A stretch of 64,000 bases of DNA, from contig NZ_CP029761.1 in NCBI RefSeq assembly GCF_006874585.1, forward strand, positions 2,553,001 through 2,617,000, in the 5' to 3' direction. This document shows, piece after piece, positions 1 through 7,320 of the stretch. Source of the stretch: Sphingomonas sp. IC081. Lineage in GTDB: Bacteria; Pseudomonadota; Alphaproteobacteria; Sphingomonadales; Sphingomonadaceae. The stretch's first letter is position 1. Each line of letters begins with the position of its first letter. The position numbers and the translations under genes were made by a program. The notes beneath the pieces are model-generated. The model was not told the origin of the DNA, ran no database searches, and worked only from the letters and a program-made list of their open reading frames with translations.

Positions 1-153
1 GGGGCTGGCGAAAACGCGTTCGAATGTCAGGCTGTTCTGCATGGCGGGCGCACTCTTCTGGGGCTCGGCCGCATAAACGGCGGAAGGGGCAAAAGCGGTC
101 GTCGCCAGCAGCAGGCCGGCCAGCCCCGCCCGGAACGTCAAACGCGTGGTCAC
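1..153 (-). CDS. S9 family peptidase (dipeptidyl peptidase IV-like), N-terminal fragment
   Basis: Only the first 51 codons are in the window; the gene runs off the left edge. A GTG start at 153 is chosen because GGAGAG lies 7 nt upstream. Residues 1-30 form a signal peptide with an alanine/leucine-rich core ending near VYAAE, so the product is exported. The mature start contains SLTFERVFASP, which resembles the N-terminal beta-propeller entry of sphingomonad dipeptidyl peptidase IV proteins (prolyl oligopeptidase family S9). The catalytic domain is not visible, so the assignment rests on this short match. It is transcribed away from the glycosyltransferase fusion gene across a 479-bp intergenic region. 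Confidence 0.55.
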   Translation of the reverse strand, partial: MTTRLTFRAGLAGLLLATTAFAPSAVYAAEPQKSAPAMQNSLTFERVFASP

Positions 154-632
154 TGGGTATCTCTCCGTGGTTTCGTCCAGACCGACCGGGAACCGTTTCT
201 GGAGTCCGGCGGCGGGGCGCAAGAACCCCCGGGCGCTGAAGGCCCGAGGGGGTAATGCGGCAGCGATAGCGGGGCCGAGGGGGAATTGCACCCTTGGATA
301 CGCACAGCGGGGTCCCTTTGCGGCACCGGCCCGCTCCCCCACCCGACCTCCCCTACGGGGTAGAATCTGGGAGGTCGGGTGGGGGAGCGGGCCGGTGCCG
401 CAAAATCCGCCCTCGGCGGATTTTTCAGAACACATGAATCTTTTGTAACCTCGCCTCCACCGCCGCTCCATCCCCGCTCGGGCAAAAGGACCCTGCGATC
501 CGGGAACCTCAGTCTGACAGTCGCACCCTCGTCATTGCCCCTGGTTCCCGGATCGCACCTCCATAAAACCTGAAACCGGGCGGCTTCCCCCAGCCGCCCG
601 GCCCCTTTCGAGGGAAACTTGCGAGACTGGCC
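154..632. other. 479-bp divergent intergenic region containing a cruciform repeat
   Basis: This gap separates the leftward peptidase gene from the rightward GH18/deacetylase/GT2 gene and should hold both promoters. I see no convincing protein. Its central feature is the perfect inverted repeat at 320-401 with a small hairpin to 424. The right part (about 425-632) is less G+C-rich at first (atgaatcttttgtaacc) but I could not fix promoter boxes. The short open frames here have atypical composition and no start signals. Confidence 0.6.
320..424. repeat. Cruciform repeat family A, copy 1 (33-bp stem, 16-nt loop) plus side hairpin
   Basis: Positions 320-352 and 369-401 are perfect reverse complements (33 bp) around a 16-nt loop. 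The arm starts gcggcaccggcccgctcccc. Immediately to the right a second hairpin, arms 402-411 and 415-424 (aaaatccgcc/ggcggatttt), is followed by a T-run and cagaa. Related copies occur at 13131-13261 and 54380-54554. Here it lies between divergent genes, so a simple terminator role is unlikely. No coding capacity is evident. Confidence 0.85.
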
Positions 633-3600
633 GTGTCTGCACCGATCTTCTTCGACCCCACCGGAAACCGCCGCGTCCGTGTCCGCAGGTTCGGGTTTTT
701 CATGCTGGTGCTGGCGCTGGCCGCATCCGCCGTCTTCGCGACCACCGTGGCCACCGTGCCCGCGCCGCCGCCGCTGCCGATCGCCTACGAGCATGCCCAG
801 CCGCTGCCCTTCCGCGCGCAGATCGGCCACCTGACCCGCAGCGCCCGCAAGTTCCTGTTCGGCCGCGCCGCCGCGCCTGCCCCTACCCCGAACGCCAAGC
901 CGATCACCGTCGGCTTCTACACCCCGTGGAACGACGATAGCGCCACCTCGCTCCAGCGCCATATCGACCGGCTGGACTGGGTCGCCCCGGCCAATCTTTC
1001 CGTCGATGCCAGCGGCGCGCTGAAGGTGGAAACCGATGCCCGCTTCGAGCGCATCGTCGCCACCGCCCTGCACCGCCCGCTGGTGATGCCGGTGCTGCAG
1101 AACACCCTCGACGGCGACTGGCAGGGCCCGCAGACCGCCGCCCTGCTCGCCAATCCCGCGCGCCGCCATGCGCTGGAAGCGCAGACCCTCGCCTATCTCG
1201 ACAAGACCAAGGCCGCCGGCGTCATGGTCGACTTCGAGACGATGCCCGCCGCCAGCCTGCCGAGCCTGCGCCTGTTCCTTTCCGAACTGCGCGCGCAGCT
1301 CACGCCCACCCACCGCCTCGTCTCGGTCACCATGCCGATGGACAACCCCGACTGGTCGACCCGCGCCTTCGCGCAGGCCGCCGACCGGCTGGTGCTGATG
1401 GCCTATGACGAGCACTGGCAGGGCGGCACCCCCGGCCCGATCGCCTCGAACCCGTGGTTCGTGCAGAAGCTCCAGCACGCGCTGGCGGGCCTGCCGCGCG
1501 GCAAGGCGATCGTGGCGCTGGGCGAATACGCCTACGACTGGCACGACGGCAAGGCCGATGCCCTCACCGTCGAGGAGGCCTGGCTCTCCGCGCATGACAG
1601 CGGCACGACCCCGCAATACGATCCGATGAGCGGCAACACCGGCTTCTCCTATGTCGACGGCAGCCGCCACGACGTGTGGATGCTGGACGCGGCCGCCACC
1701 TGGAACCAGATGAAGATCCTCTCGCGCCTCGGCGTCGGCGATATCGCCCTGTGGCGCCTCGGTTCGGAAGACCCCGGCTTCTGGAGCGCGGTCAAGGCCT
1801 GGCATAACGGCGGCCAACTGCCCAACCTCAAGCCGCTGGTGCAGGCCGCCAACGTCGACGTCGAGGGCCAGGGCGAGATCCTGCGCGTCACCGCCACCCC
1901 GCAAGACGGCAGCCGCGCCGTCGCCTTCGACAAGGCCAGCGGCATGGTGACCTCGGAAACCTATCAGGTCCTGCCCACACCTTACGTGGTCAAGCGCACC
2001 GGCGCGCTTCCCAAGCAGGTCTCGCTGACCTTCGACGACGGCCCGGACCCGACCTGGACGCCCAGGATCCTCGCGATCCTCGAACAGTACCACGTCCCCG
2101 GCACCTTCTTCATGGTCGGCGAGAACGCGCTGACCAACCGCGACCTCGTCAAGCGCATCGCCGACGACGGCGACGAGATCGGCAACCACAGCTACACCCA
2201 CCCCAACATGGCCGAGGAAGCCGCGACCGGGATCGGGCTGGAACTGAACGCCACCCAGCGCCTGATCGAGGCCACCACCGGCCATTCGATCCGCCTGTTC
2301 CGCGCGCCCTACTTCGGCGACGCCGAGCCGACCACCGCCGACGAACTGGTCCCCGCCGTTGTCGCGCAGGAGCACGGCTACACCGTGGTCGGCCTCCACG
2401 TCGATCCCGACGACTGGCAGCGCCCCGGCGTCCAGCACATCATCGACAGCACCATCGCACAGGTGGAATCGGCCAGCCCCGACCGCAGCGAGAACGTGAT
2501 CCTGCTGCACGACGGCGGCGGCGACCGTTCGCAAACGGTGGAGGCGCTGCCGGTCATCATCCAGCGCCTGCGCGCCGACGGCTATACTTTCGTGCCGACC
2601 TCGAAGCTGGCGGGGCTGACCCACGACCAGGTCATGCCCAAGGTGGACGGCGTCAACCTCGCCGCCGTGCGCGCCGACATCGCCCTGTTCGCGGTGCTGG
2701 CGGCGATCCTCGCCGGGCTCAACTGGACCTTCTTCTTTGCCATCTCGCTCGGCGTGCTGCGCTCGGTGGGCCTCGCCTCGCTCGCCGCCATGCTGCGCCG
2801 CCCGCGGCCGGTCGAGGCACCCGAGGACACCTGCCAGCCGCTCGTCACCGTCATCATCCCCGCCTACAACGAGGAGCGCGTGATCGAGGCCTCGGTGCGC
2901 CGGGTGCTGGAGAGCGACTATCGCCACTTGCAGGTGATCGTGGCCGACGACGGTTCGAAGGACCGCACCAGCGCCATCGTGTCCGGCGCCTTTGCCAGCA
3001 ATCCGCGCGTCGAGCTGCTGACGCTGGTCAACGGGGGCAAGGCCGCCGCGCTCAACCGCGCGCTCCTGCAGGCCCGCGGCGAGATCGTCGTCGCGCTCGA
3101 CGCCGATACCCAGTTCGAGGTGGAGACGATCTCCCGCCTCGTGCGCTGGTTCGCCGATCCCGCCATCGGCGCGGTGGCGGGCAATGCCAAGGTCGGCAAC
3201 CGCGTCAACCTCGTCACCCGCTGGCAGGGCGTGGAATATGTGACCGCGCAGAACCTCGAACGCCGCGCGCTGACCAAGCTCGACGCGATCATGGTGGTGC
3301 CCGGCGCGGTCGGGGCCTGGCGCCGCGAAGCGCTGGACGATGTCGGCGGCTATCCCGAAGACACCCTGGCCGAGGATCAGGACCTCACCATCGCCATCCA
3401 GCGCAAGGGCTGGAAGGTCGCCTACGACGAGGACGCGGTGGCCTGGACCGAGGCGCCGGAGAGCTTCCACGCGCTGTCGAAGCAGCGCTTCCGCTGGTCG
3501 TTCGGCACCCTCCAGTGCCTGTGGAAGCACCGCGGCACGCTGAGGAAGGGCCGCCCCTCGGGCCTCGCCTTCATCGGCATGCCGCAGGCCTGGCTGTTCC

Positions 3601-4013
3601 AGATCGTCTTTGCGGTGATCTCGCCCGCCATCGACCTTGCCCTGCTGATCTCGATCGGCGGCACGGCGCTGCGCATCTCGCAGCACGGCTGGGCCCAGAC
3701 CCAGACCGACGTGCTGCGCATGGGCGCCTACTGGCTGGGCTTCACGCTGGTGGACCTTGCCTGCGGCTGGGTCGCCTACCGCCTCGACCCGCGCAAGGAG
3801 CGGTTCCGTCCCTTCCTGCTGCTGGCCCAGCGCTTCATCTACCGCCAGCTGATGTACAGCGTGGTGATCCGCGCGGTGGGCGCCGCCTTTGCCGGCAAGG
3901 GCATCGGCTGGGGCAAGCTGGAACGCACCGGCCGCGTCAATGCGGGACCGGCGGGCGCTGCGCCTGCGCCTGCAGCGGCGGACAGGCAGGCGGAACTGGA
4001 AACGGCGCCGTAA
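633..4013 (+). CDS. Membrane GH18-like / polysaccharide deacetylase / family 2 glycosyltransferase fusion
   Basis: This 1126-residue protein joins three enzyme modules. A membrane anchor is at about 20-42. A GH18-like domain spans about 90-400 with the acidic motif GVMVDFET near 200. A NodB polysaccharide deacetylase domain covers about 455-640, with TFDDGPDP (about 465), NHSYTHP, RAPYFGD and LLHDGG. Membrane segments around 675-705 lead into a GT2 synthase domain (VTVIIPAYNEE at about 737, DAD about 822, EDQD about 913, QRFRW about 950) and C-terminal membrane helices. The combination suggests synthesis, deacetylation and trimming of a beta-linked amino-sugar polymer at the inner membrane, as separate PgaB/PgaC-type proteins do elsewhere; the polymer is not known. 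The GTG start at 633 gives a clean N-terminal anchor. No other exopolysaccharide genes adjoin it. Confidence 0.85.
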   Translation: MSAPIFFDPTGNRRVRVRRFGFFMLVLALAASAVFATTVATVPAPPPLPIAYEHAQPLPFRAQIGHLTRSARKFLFGRAAAPAPTPNAKPITVGFYTPWNDDSATSLQRHIDRLDWVAPANLSVDASGALKVETDARFERIVATALHRPLVMPVLQNTLDGDWQGPQTAALLANPARRHALEAQTLAYLDKTKAAGVMVDFETMPAASLPSLRLFLSELRAQLTPTHRLVSVTMPMDNPDWSTRAFAQAADRLVLMAYDEHWQGGTPGPIASNPWFVQKLQHALAGLPRGKAIVALGEYAYDWHDGKADALTVEEAWLSAHDSGTTPQYDPMSGNTGFSYVDGSRHDVWMLDAAATWNQMKILSRLGVGDIALWRLGSEDPGFWSAVKAWHNGGQLPNLKPLVQAANVDVEGQGEILRVTATPQDGSRAVAFDKASGMVTSETYQVLPTPYVVKRTGALPKQVSLTFDDGPDPTWTPRILAILEQYHVPGTFFMVGENALTNRDLVKRIADDGDEIGNHSYTHPNMAEEAATGIGLELNATQRLIEATTGHSIRLFRAPYFGDAEPTTADELVPAVVAQEHGYTVVGLHVDPDDWQRPGVQHIIDSTIAQVESASPDRSENVILLHDGGGDRSQTVEALPVIIQRLRADGYTFVPTSKLAGLTHDQVMPKVDGVNLAAVRADIALFAVLAAILAGLNWTFFFAISLGVLRSVGLASLAAMLRRPRPVEAPEDTCQPLVTVIIPAYNEERVIEASVRRVLESDYRHLQVIVADDGSKDRTSAIVSGAFASNPRVELLTLVNGGKAAALNRALLQARGEIVVALDADTQFEVETISRLVRWFADPAIGAVAGNAKVGNRVNLVTRWQGVEYVTAQNLERRALTKLDAIMVVPGAVGAWRREALDDVGGYPEDTLAEDQDLTIAIQRKGWKVAYDEDAVAWTEAPESFHALSKQRFRWSFGTLQCLWKHRGTLRKGRPSGLAFIGMPQAWLFQIVFAVISPAIDLALLISIGGTALRISQHGWAQTQTDVLRMGAYWLGFTLVDLACGWVAYRLDPRKERFRPFLLLAQRFIYRQLMYSVVIRAVGAAFAGKGIGWGKLERTGRVNAGPAGAAPAPAAADRQAELETAP

Positions 4014-4061
4014 ACGGCGGCGACAGGAGAACAAGGATGGCGGGCAAGGCCATGCCCCCAC

Positions 4062-4080
4062 CCCGCTCATGCTGAGCGGG
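4062..4080 (+). terminator. Possible hairpin after the fusion synthase gene
   Basis: Arms cccgctca (4062-4069) and tgagcggg (4073-4080) pair around a 3-nt loop 49 bp after the stop codon. There is no T-run, so intrinsic termination is only possible, not clear. Confidence 0.35.
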
Positions 4081-4138
4081 CGGAAAGGTCTGCTTTGGGT
4101 GGATTGCTGCCGTTCCCGTTGCACTCTAAGCAGACTGT

Positions 4139-4534
4139 ATGCGGGAACCAGATTTGCAGATCGACGGATGGTGCCTCGAAGATGGCGAGGCATATCATGC
4201 AAATGCGCCTAGCACATTCTGGATACCTGAACTGAAGGACCGGGAAAATTTGCAACCGGGTGATCTGGTGAAGCTGATTTTCCAAATCAGCGTCGATAAT
4301 CCTGATGAACCCGTAGCTATTGAGCGAATGTGGGTGCTGGTCCGAGAGCGGCGGCCCAATGGCTTTTTCGGACTTCTCGATAATGACCCGAGCAGCATTG
4401 GCGAGAACGACGAATTCTGGAGCGGCATCGAACTTCCGTTCCAACCGCGTCACGTTATCGACATCGACGGAGGTGACAGCAGCACGCTAGCCCTCGCTCT
4501 CCGTGAGCCAAGACGAGACTGGCCACGAACCTAG
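4139..4534 (+). CDS. Small acidic protein of unknown function, low-G+C gene
   Basis: The gene encodes 131 residues with no signal peptide or membrane segment. The layout is a first half with FWIPELKDRENLQPGDLVKL, then ERMWVLVRE, GFFGLLDNDP and a late PRHVIDIDG. This pattern is reminiscent of small DUF2314-like or immunity-type proteins that regulate or bind other proteins, but I cannot name the family with confidence. G+C is only about half by eye, against about two-thirds in neighbours, and the AT-rich codons are unlike those genes, which suggests acquisition by transfer. No toxin gene is adjacent, so if it is an immunity protein it is an orphan. The ATG start at 4139 lacks a strong ribosome-binding site. 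Confidence 0.65.
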   Translation: MREPDLQIDGWCLEDGEAYHANAPSTFWIPELKDRENLQPGDLVKLIFQISVDNPDEPVAIERMWVLVRERRPNGFFGLLDNDPSSIGENDEFWSGIELPFQPRHVIDIDGGDSSTLALALREPRRDWPRT

Positions 4535-4666
4535 CTACGGCAGCTTTGGGCCGTCAGCAGCCCTTCCCGGCCGGGCACTTCTCCACTCCGCCCACCGCAC
4601 CGCAGTTGTCCCCCGCCCCGACGTGCCGCTAATGTCGCCCGCCAAGCCCCTCTGCCGGGACCAGAA

Positions 4667-5632
4667 ATGACCGTCATCGCCGCCCAGCTCTACCACAATG
4701 GCCGCTCGGCCGAGCCCGTCTCGCTCGAAAGCTGCCCGCCCATGCCCCAGGACAACGACTTCGTGTGGATCGGCCTGCACGAACCCAGCGAGGCCGAACT
4801 GCGCGCCGTGCAGAAGACGTACGGCCTGCACCCGCTGGCGGTGGAAGACGCGCTGAAGGCGCATCAGCTGCCCAAGGTGGACGTCTACGGCGACCAGCTG
4901 TTTGTTGTCGCCCGCACCGCGCATCTCGAAAACGACACCATCGTCTACGGCGAGACCGCGATGTTCGTGGGCCAGCATCACGTGATCTCGGTGCGCCACG
5001 GCTCGGCCCGCGCGCACACCGAACTGCGCGCCCAGCTGGAGGCGGCGCCGACGCTGCTGCAGCACGGGGTGGACTATGTGCTCCACGCGATCCTCGACTT
5101 CATCGTCGACGGCTACCTGCCGATCGTCGAGACCATCGAGGAGGACGTGCTGGAGATCGAACGGCGCGCGCTCGACGCTTTTCTGGGCCGCGAGCAGGTC
5201 ATGCACCTGTTCGCGCTGCGCCGCGAACTGATCCGTTTCCAGCGCGTGCTGGGGCCGATGGGCGAAGTGTGCAGCAAGCTGGTCCACCTCGAGATGCCGT
5301 TCCTCGATGCGGCGGTGCGCCCCTACTTCGGCGACGTGCTGGACCATGTGAAGCGCGTGGAATCGATGGTGGCGAACCTGCGCGAAGTGCTCACATCGGT
5401 CTTCGAAGTCAGCCACCTGCTGGAATCGCAGCGCCAGGGCACGATCACCCGCCAGCTCGCCTCCTGGGCGGCGATCCTGGCGGTGCCGACCGCCATCGCC
5501 GGGATCTACGGCATGAATTTCGAGAACATGCCCGAACTGCACACGCGCTACGGCTACTTCGTGGTGCTGGGGGTGATCGCGGTGCTGTGCAGCGGCCTCT
5601 ACGGCTGGTTCCGCCATACCCACTGGCTGTGA
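4667..5632 (+). CDS. corA: CorA-family magnesium/cobalt transporter
   Basis: The product is 321 residues, the usual CorA length. A long cytoplasmic N-terminal domain contains the charged helix region (VEDALKAHQLPKVDVYG, then the DFIVDGYLPIVETIEEDV stretch). Two membrane helices lie at the C-terminus, with the family signature YGMNFENMPE at the end of the first helix. CorA forms a pentameric inner-membrane channel for Mg2+ (also Co2+/Ni2+). It appears to be a single-gene unit between the low-G+C gene and a hairpin at 5669-5696. Confidence 0.93.
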   Translation: MTVIAAQLYHNGRSAEPVSLESCPPMPQDNDFVWIGLHEPSEAELRAVQKTYGLHPLAVEDALKAHQLPKVDVYGDQLFVVARTAHLENDTIVYGETAMFVGQHHVISVRHGSARAHTELRAQLEAAPTLLQHGVDYVLHAILDFIVDGYLPIVETIEEDVLEIERRALDAFLGREQVMHLFALRRELIRFQRVLGPMGEVCSKLVHLEMPFLDAAVRPYFGDVLDHVKRVESMVANLREVLTSVFEVSHLLESQRQGTITRQLASWAAILAVPTAIAGIYGMNFENMPELHTRYGYFVVLGVIAVLCSGLYGWFRHTHWL

Positions 5633-5668
5633 ACCGCCGGCCCTTAACCCTTGGCCCTGAACGAAACA

Positions 5669-5696
5669 GCCCCGGGCAGTTCGCGCTACCCGGGGC
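5669..5696 (+). terminator. Hairpin downstream of corA
   Basis: Perfect 8-bp arms gccccggg (5669-5676) and cccggggc (5689-5696) with a 12-nt loop sit 37 bp after the corA stop. No T-run follows, so the termination role is inferred from position. Confidence 0.5.
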
Positions 5697-6277
5697 CTTC
5701 AGGGGACACAGCGAGAAACCCGCGTGGGCCCGCCGGGTTCCATGGCCGGGCGGCGGTCTCGGCAGGACGGCCCCGACAGGCGACCGGCCGCGGCTAAACC
5801 CCACCTTGCTGGACTGTTAGAAATCCTCGCCCGGTTATTGCAACTCGTTATCATTAGCTATAACGAGGCCCGCGAAGGAGCGAGCAATGCCAGCACGGAC
5901 CGGATCGGAAGCCGGGAAACCGCGCAATTCCGGTCACTTGACCCACCCCGCGCGGTGCACGGCGGGCGCCTGCGGGCAGCCCGGTGCGGGGCTTTACGGC
6001 CTGTTCCGCAGCCAAAGGCGGGCCGCGCGCTCCGGCAAGCGGCCATTTTCGCCTTGCCTTGGCGACTGTGACAGGTCATTCGCGCGAACGGTTTCGACTC
6101 ACGCCGGTGGATGGGCGCATCATCGGCGAGGACGAGGCGATCCTGTTCGGCCTGCGGACCCCATGGTCCGCGCGGCGACTTCATGCCCTGCACCTCGCAG
6201 GGTAAACCGCCCCAAGAAGACACCGCCGCCGACAGTATTTCCCGGACACAGCATTTTTTCCGAAGGATTCGATAGTA
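5697..6277. other. 581-bp region upstream of fpr without a secure gene
   Basis: This interval holds an AT-rich palindrome (5844-5867), a well-spaced ribosome-binding site and a doubtful small frame (5887-6288). A short in-frame stretch near 6085-6160 (read as RERFRLTPVDGRIIGEDEAI) has coding-like third positions but does not connect to the good start, so a decayed or frameshifted small gene is possible. The fpr promoter must lie in the right part of this interval. Confidence 0.5.
5844..5867. promoter_or_regulatory. AT-rich palindrome, candidate operator (Fur-like in appearance)
   Basis: Arms CTCGTTAT (5844-5851) and ATAACGAG (5860-5867) surround cattagct. This is a sharp AT-rich island in a GC-rich region, placed 20 bp before an ATG that has an AAGGAG 6 nt upstream. 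Iron-type regulators bind AT-rich palindromes of roughly this size, but the sequence does not match a consensus closely enough to name the protein. Confidence 0.45.
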
Positions 6278-6288
6278 ATGAGCGATAG
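5887..6288 (+). CDS. Doubtful small open frame with a strong ribosome-binding site
   Basis: The start is attractive: AAGGAG at 5875-5880, 6 nt before ATG 5887, and just downstream of the palindrome. The 133-residue translation is arginine/proline/cysteine-rich, has third-position composition unlike the neighbours, matches nothing I recognise, and overlaps the start of fpr by 11 bp. It may be a leader, a decayed gene or noise. A frameshift near 6070 would join its start to the better coding frame around 6085-6200. Confidence 0.2.
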   Translation: MPARTGSEAGKPRNSGHLTHPARCTAGACGQPGAGLYGLFRSQRRAARSGKRPFSPCLGDCDRSFARTVSTHAGGWAHHRRGRGDPVRPADPMVRAATSCPAPRRVNRPKKTPPPTVFPGHSIFSEGFDSNER

Positions 6289-7096
6289 CGCCGCCGATAC
6301 GGCGACCCTGACCCCCACCGGCGCCCTGTCGGTCGAGGAAGTGCTGTCGGTCCATCACTGGAACGACCACCTCTTCAGCTTCAAGATCACCCGCCCCTCG
6401 ACCTTCCGGTTCCGCTCGGGCGAGTTCATCATGATCGGCCTGCCCGGCGACAACGGCAAGCCGCTGCTGCGCGCCTATTCGATCGCCAGCCCGGCCTATG
6501 CCGAGGAACTGGAATTCCTCTCGATCAAGGTGCCGGACGGCCCGCTGACCTCGCGCCTGCAGCAGATCAAGCCGGGCGACCAGATCTACCTCGGCCGCAA
6601 GCCGGTGGGCACGCTGGTCGCCGACGCGCTGCGCCCGGGCAAGCGCCTGTTCCTGTTCTCGACCGGCACCGGCCTCGCGCCGTTCCTCAGCCTCGCCCGC
6701 GACCCGGACATCTACGAGCGGTTCGAGCAGATCCTGCTGGTCCACTCGGTCCGCCGCGTCAGCGACCTCGCCTTCCGCACCGAGCTGGAAAGCCAGCTGG
6801 CCGACGATCCGCTGATCGCCGACGAGGCGCTGGTGCAGTTCCACTACCTGCCCACCGTCACCCGTGAGGAGTTCCCGACGCAGGGCCGCATCGGCACGCT
6901 GATCGAGGACGGCAGCCTGTTCATCCCGCAGCTGCGCGGCCCCGCCAAGCTCGACCCCGAGCACGACCGCATCATGCTCTGCGGCTCGATGGCGATGATC
7001 CGCGAGTTCGAGCACAGCCTGGAAGCCCAGGGCTTCGAGGAAGGCTCGAACAACAAGCCGGGCGATTTCGTGATCGAACGCGCGTTCGTCGACTGA
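6278..7096 (+). CDS. fpr: Ferredoxin--NADP+ reductase
   Basis: This 272-residue flavoprotein moves electrons between NADPH and ferredoxin or flavodoxin. The FAD-binding barrel carries RAYSIASP near residue 65, the NADP-binding domain begins at STGTGLAPFLS near 128, LCGSMAM lies near 235, and the chain ends in an aromatic-containing AFVD tail typical of bacterial-type Fpr. Length matches the family. A strong intrinsic terminator follows at 7119-7150, so it is probably monocistronic. It could supply the orphan P450/ferredoxin pair at 39-40.5 kb, but that is inference. Confidence 0.93.
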   Translation: MSDSAADTATLTPTGALSVEEVLSVHHWNDHLFSFKITRPSTFRFRSGEFIMIGLPGDNGKPLLRAYSIASPAYAEELEFLSIKVPDGPLTSRLQQIKPGDQIYLGRKPVGTLVADALRPGKRLFLFSTGTGLAPFLSLARDPDIYERFEQILLVHSVRRVSDLAFRTELESQLADDPLIADEALVQFHYLPTVTREEFPTQGRIGTLIEDGSLFIPQLRGPAKLDPEHDRIMLCGSMAMIREFEHSLEAQGFEEGSNNKPGDFVIERAFVD

Positions 7097-7118
7097 TCGA
7101 ACCGGCCGACCGAACAGG

Positions 7119-7150
7119 AAAAAGGGGCGCAGCGATGCGCCCCTTTTTTT
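7119..7150 (+). terminator. Intrinsic terminator of fpr
   Basis: Stem ggggcgca (7124-7131)/tgcgcccc (7136-7143) with loop gcga, preceded by A's and followed by seven T's. A textbook rho-independent terminator 23 bp after the stop. Confidence 0.93.
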
Positions 7151-7186
7151 GTCGATGCTGCGGCGCGCTTTGGCCCCGACAAAACT

Positions 7187-7283
7187 CCCGTCGTCCCCGC
7201 GAAGGCGGGGGCCCCGCTTTTCTTAGCAACGTGAGCGTAAGGAAACAGGAAGCGGGATCCCCGCCTTCGCGGGGATGACGGGG
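7187..7283. repeat. Inverted-repeat family B, copy 1
   Basis: Outer arms are near-perfect reverse complements: cccgtcgtccccgcgaaggc reads inward at the left, and its partner ends gcggggatgacggg at the right. About 30 nt of unrelated sequence lies between. It sits between the convergent fpr and coxL-like genes. Three more copies are at 32727, 40601 and 44601. Confidence 0.85.
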
Positions 7284-7320
7284 TGGTTTGGGTTAGCGCC
7301 GTCGGTGGAATGCCCGAGCG

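Noticed and set aside
320..401. Rho-independent terminator
   Set aside because: The copy-1 cruciform lies between divergent gene starts and has no T-run directly after the long stem, so termination does not explain it.
150..4202. A very long open frame on the minus strand opposite the glycosyltransferase fusion gene
   Set aside because: It is a shadow of a GC-rich gene: composition is Arg/Ala/Gly/His-rich, no family motif is present, and the plus-strand frame has clear enzyme signatures throughout.
5724..6071. Open frame of 115 codons between corA and fpr
   Set aside because: Poor composition, no ribosome-binding site, and it begins within the corA downstream region.
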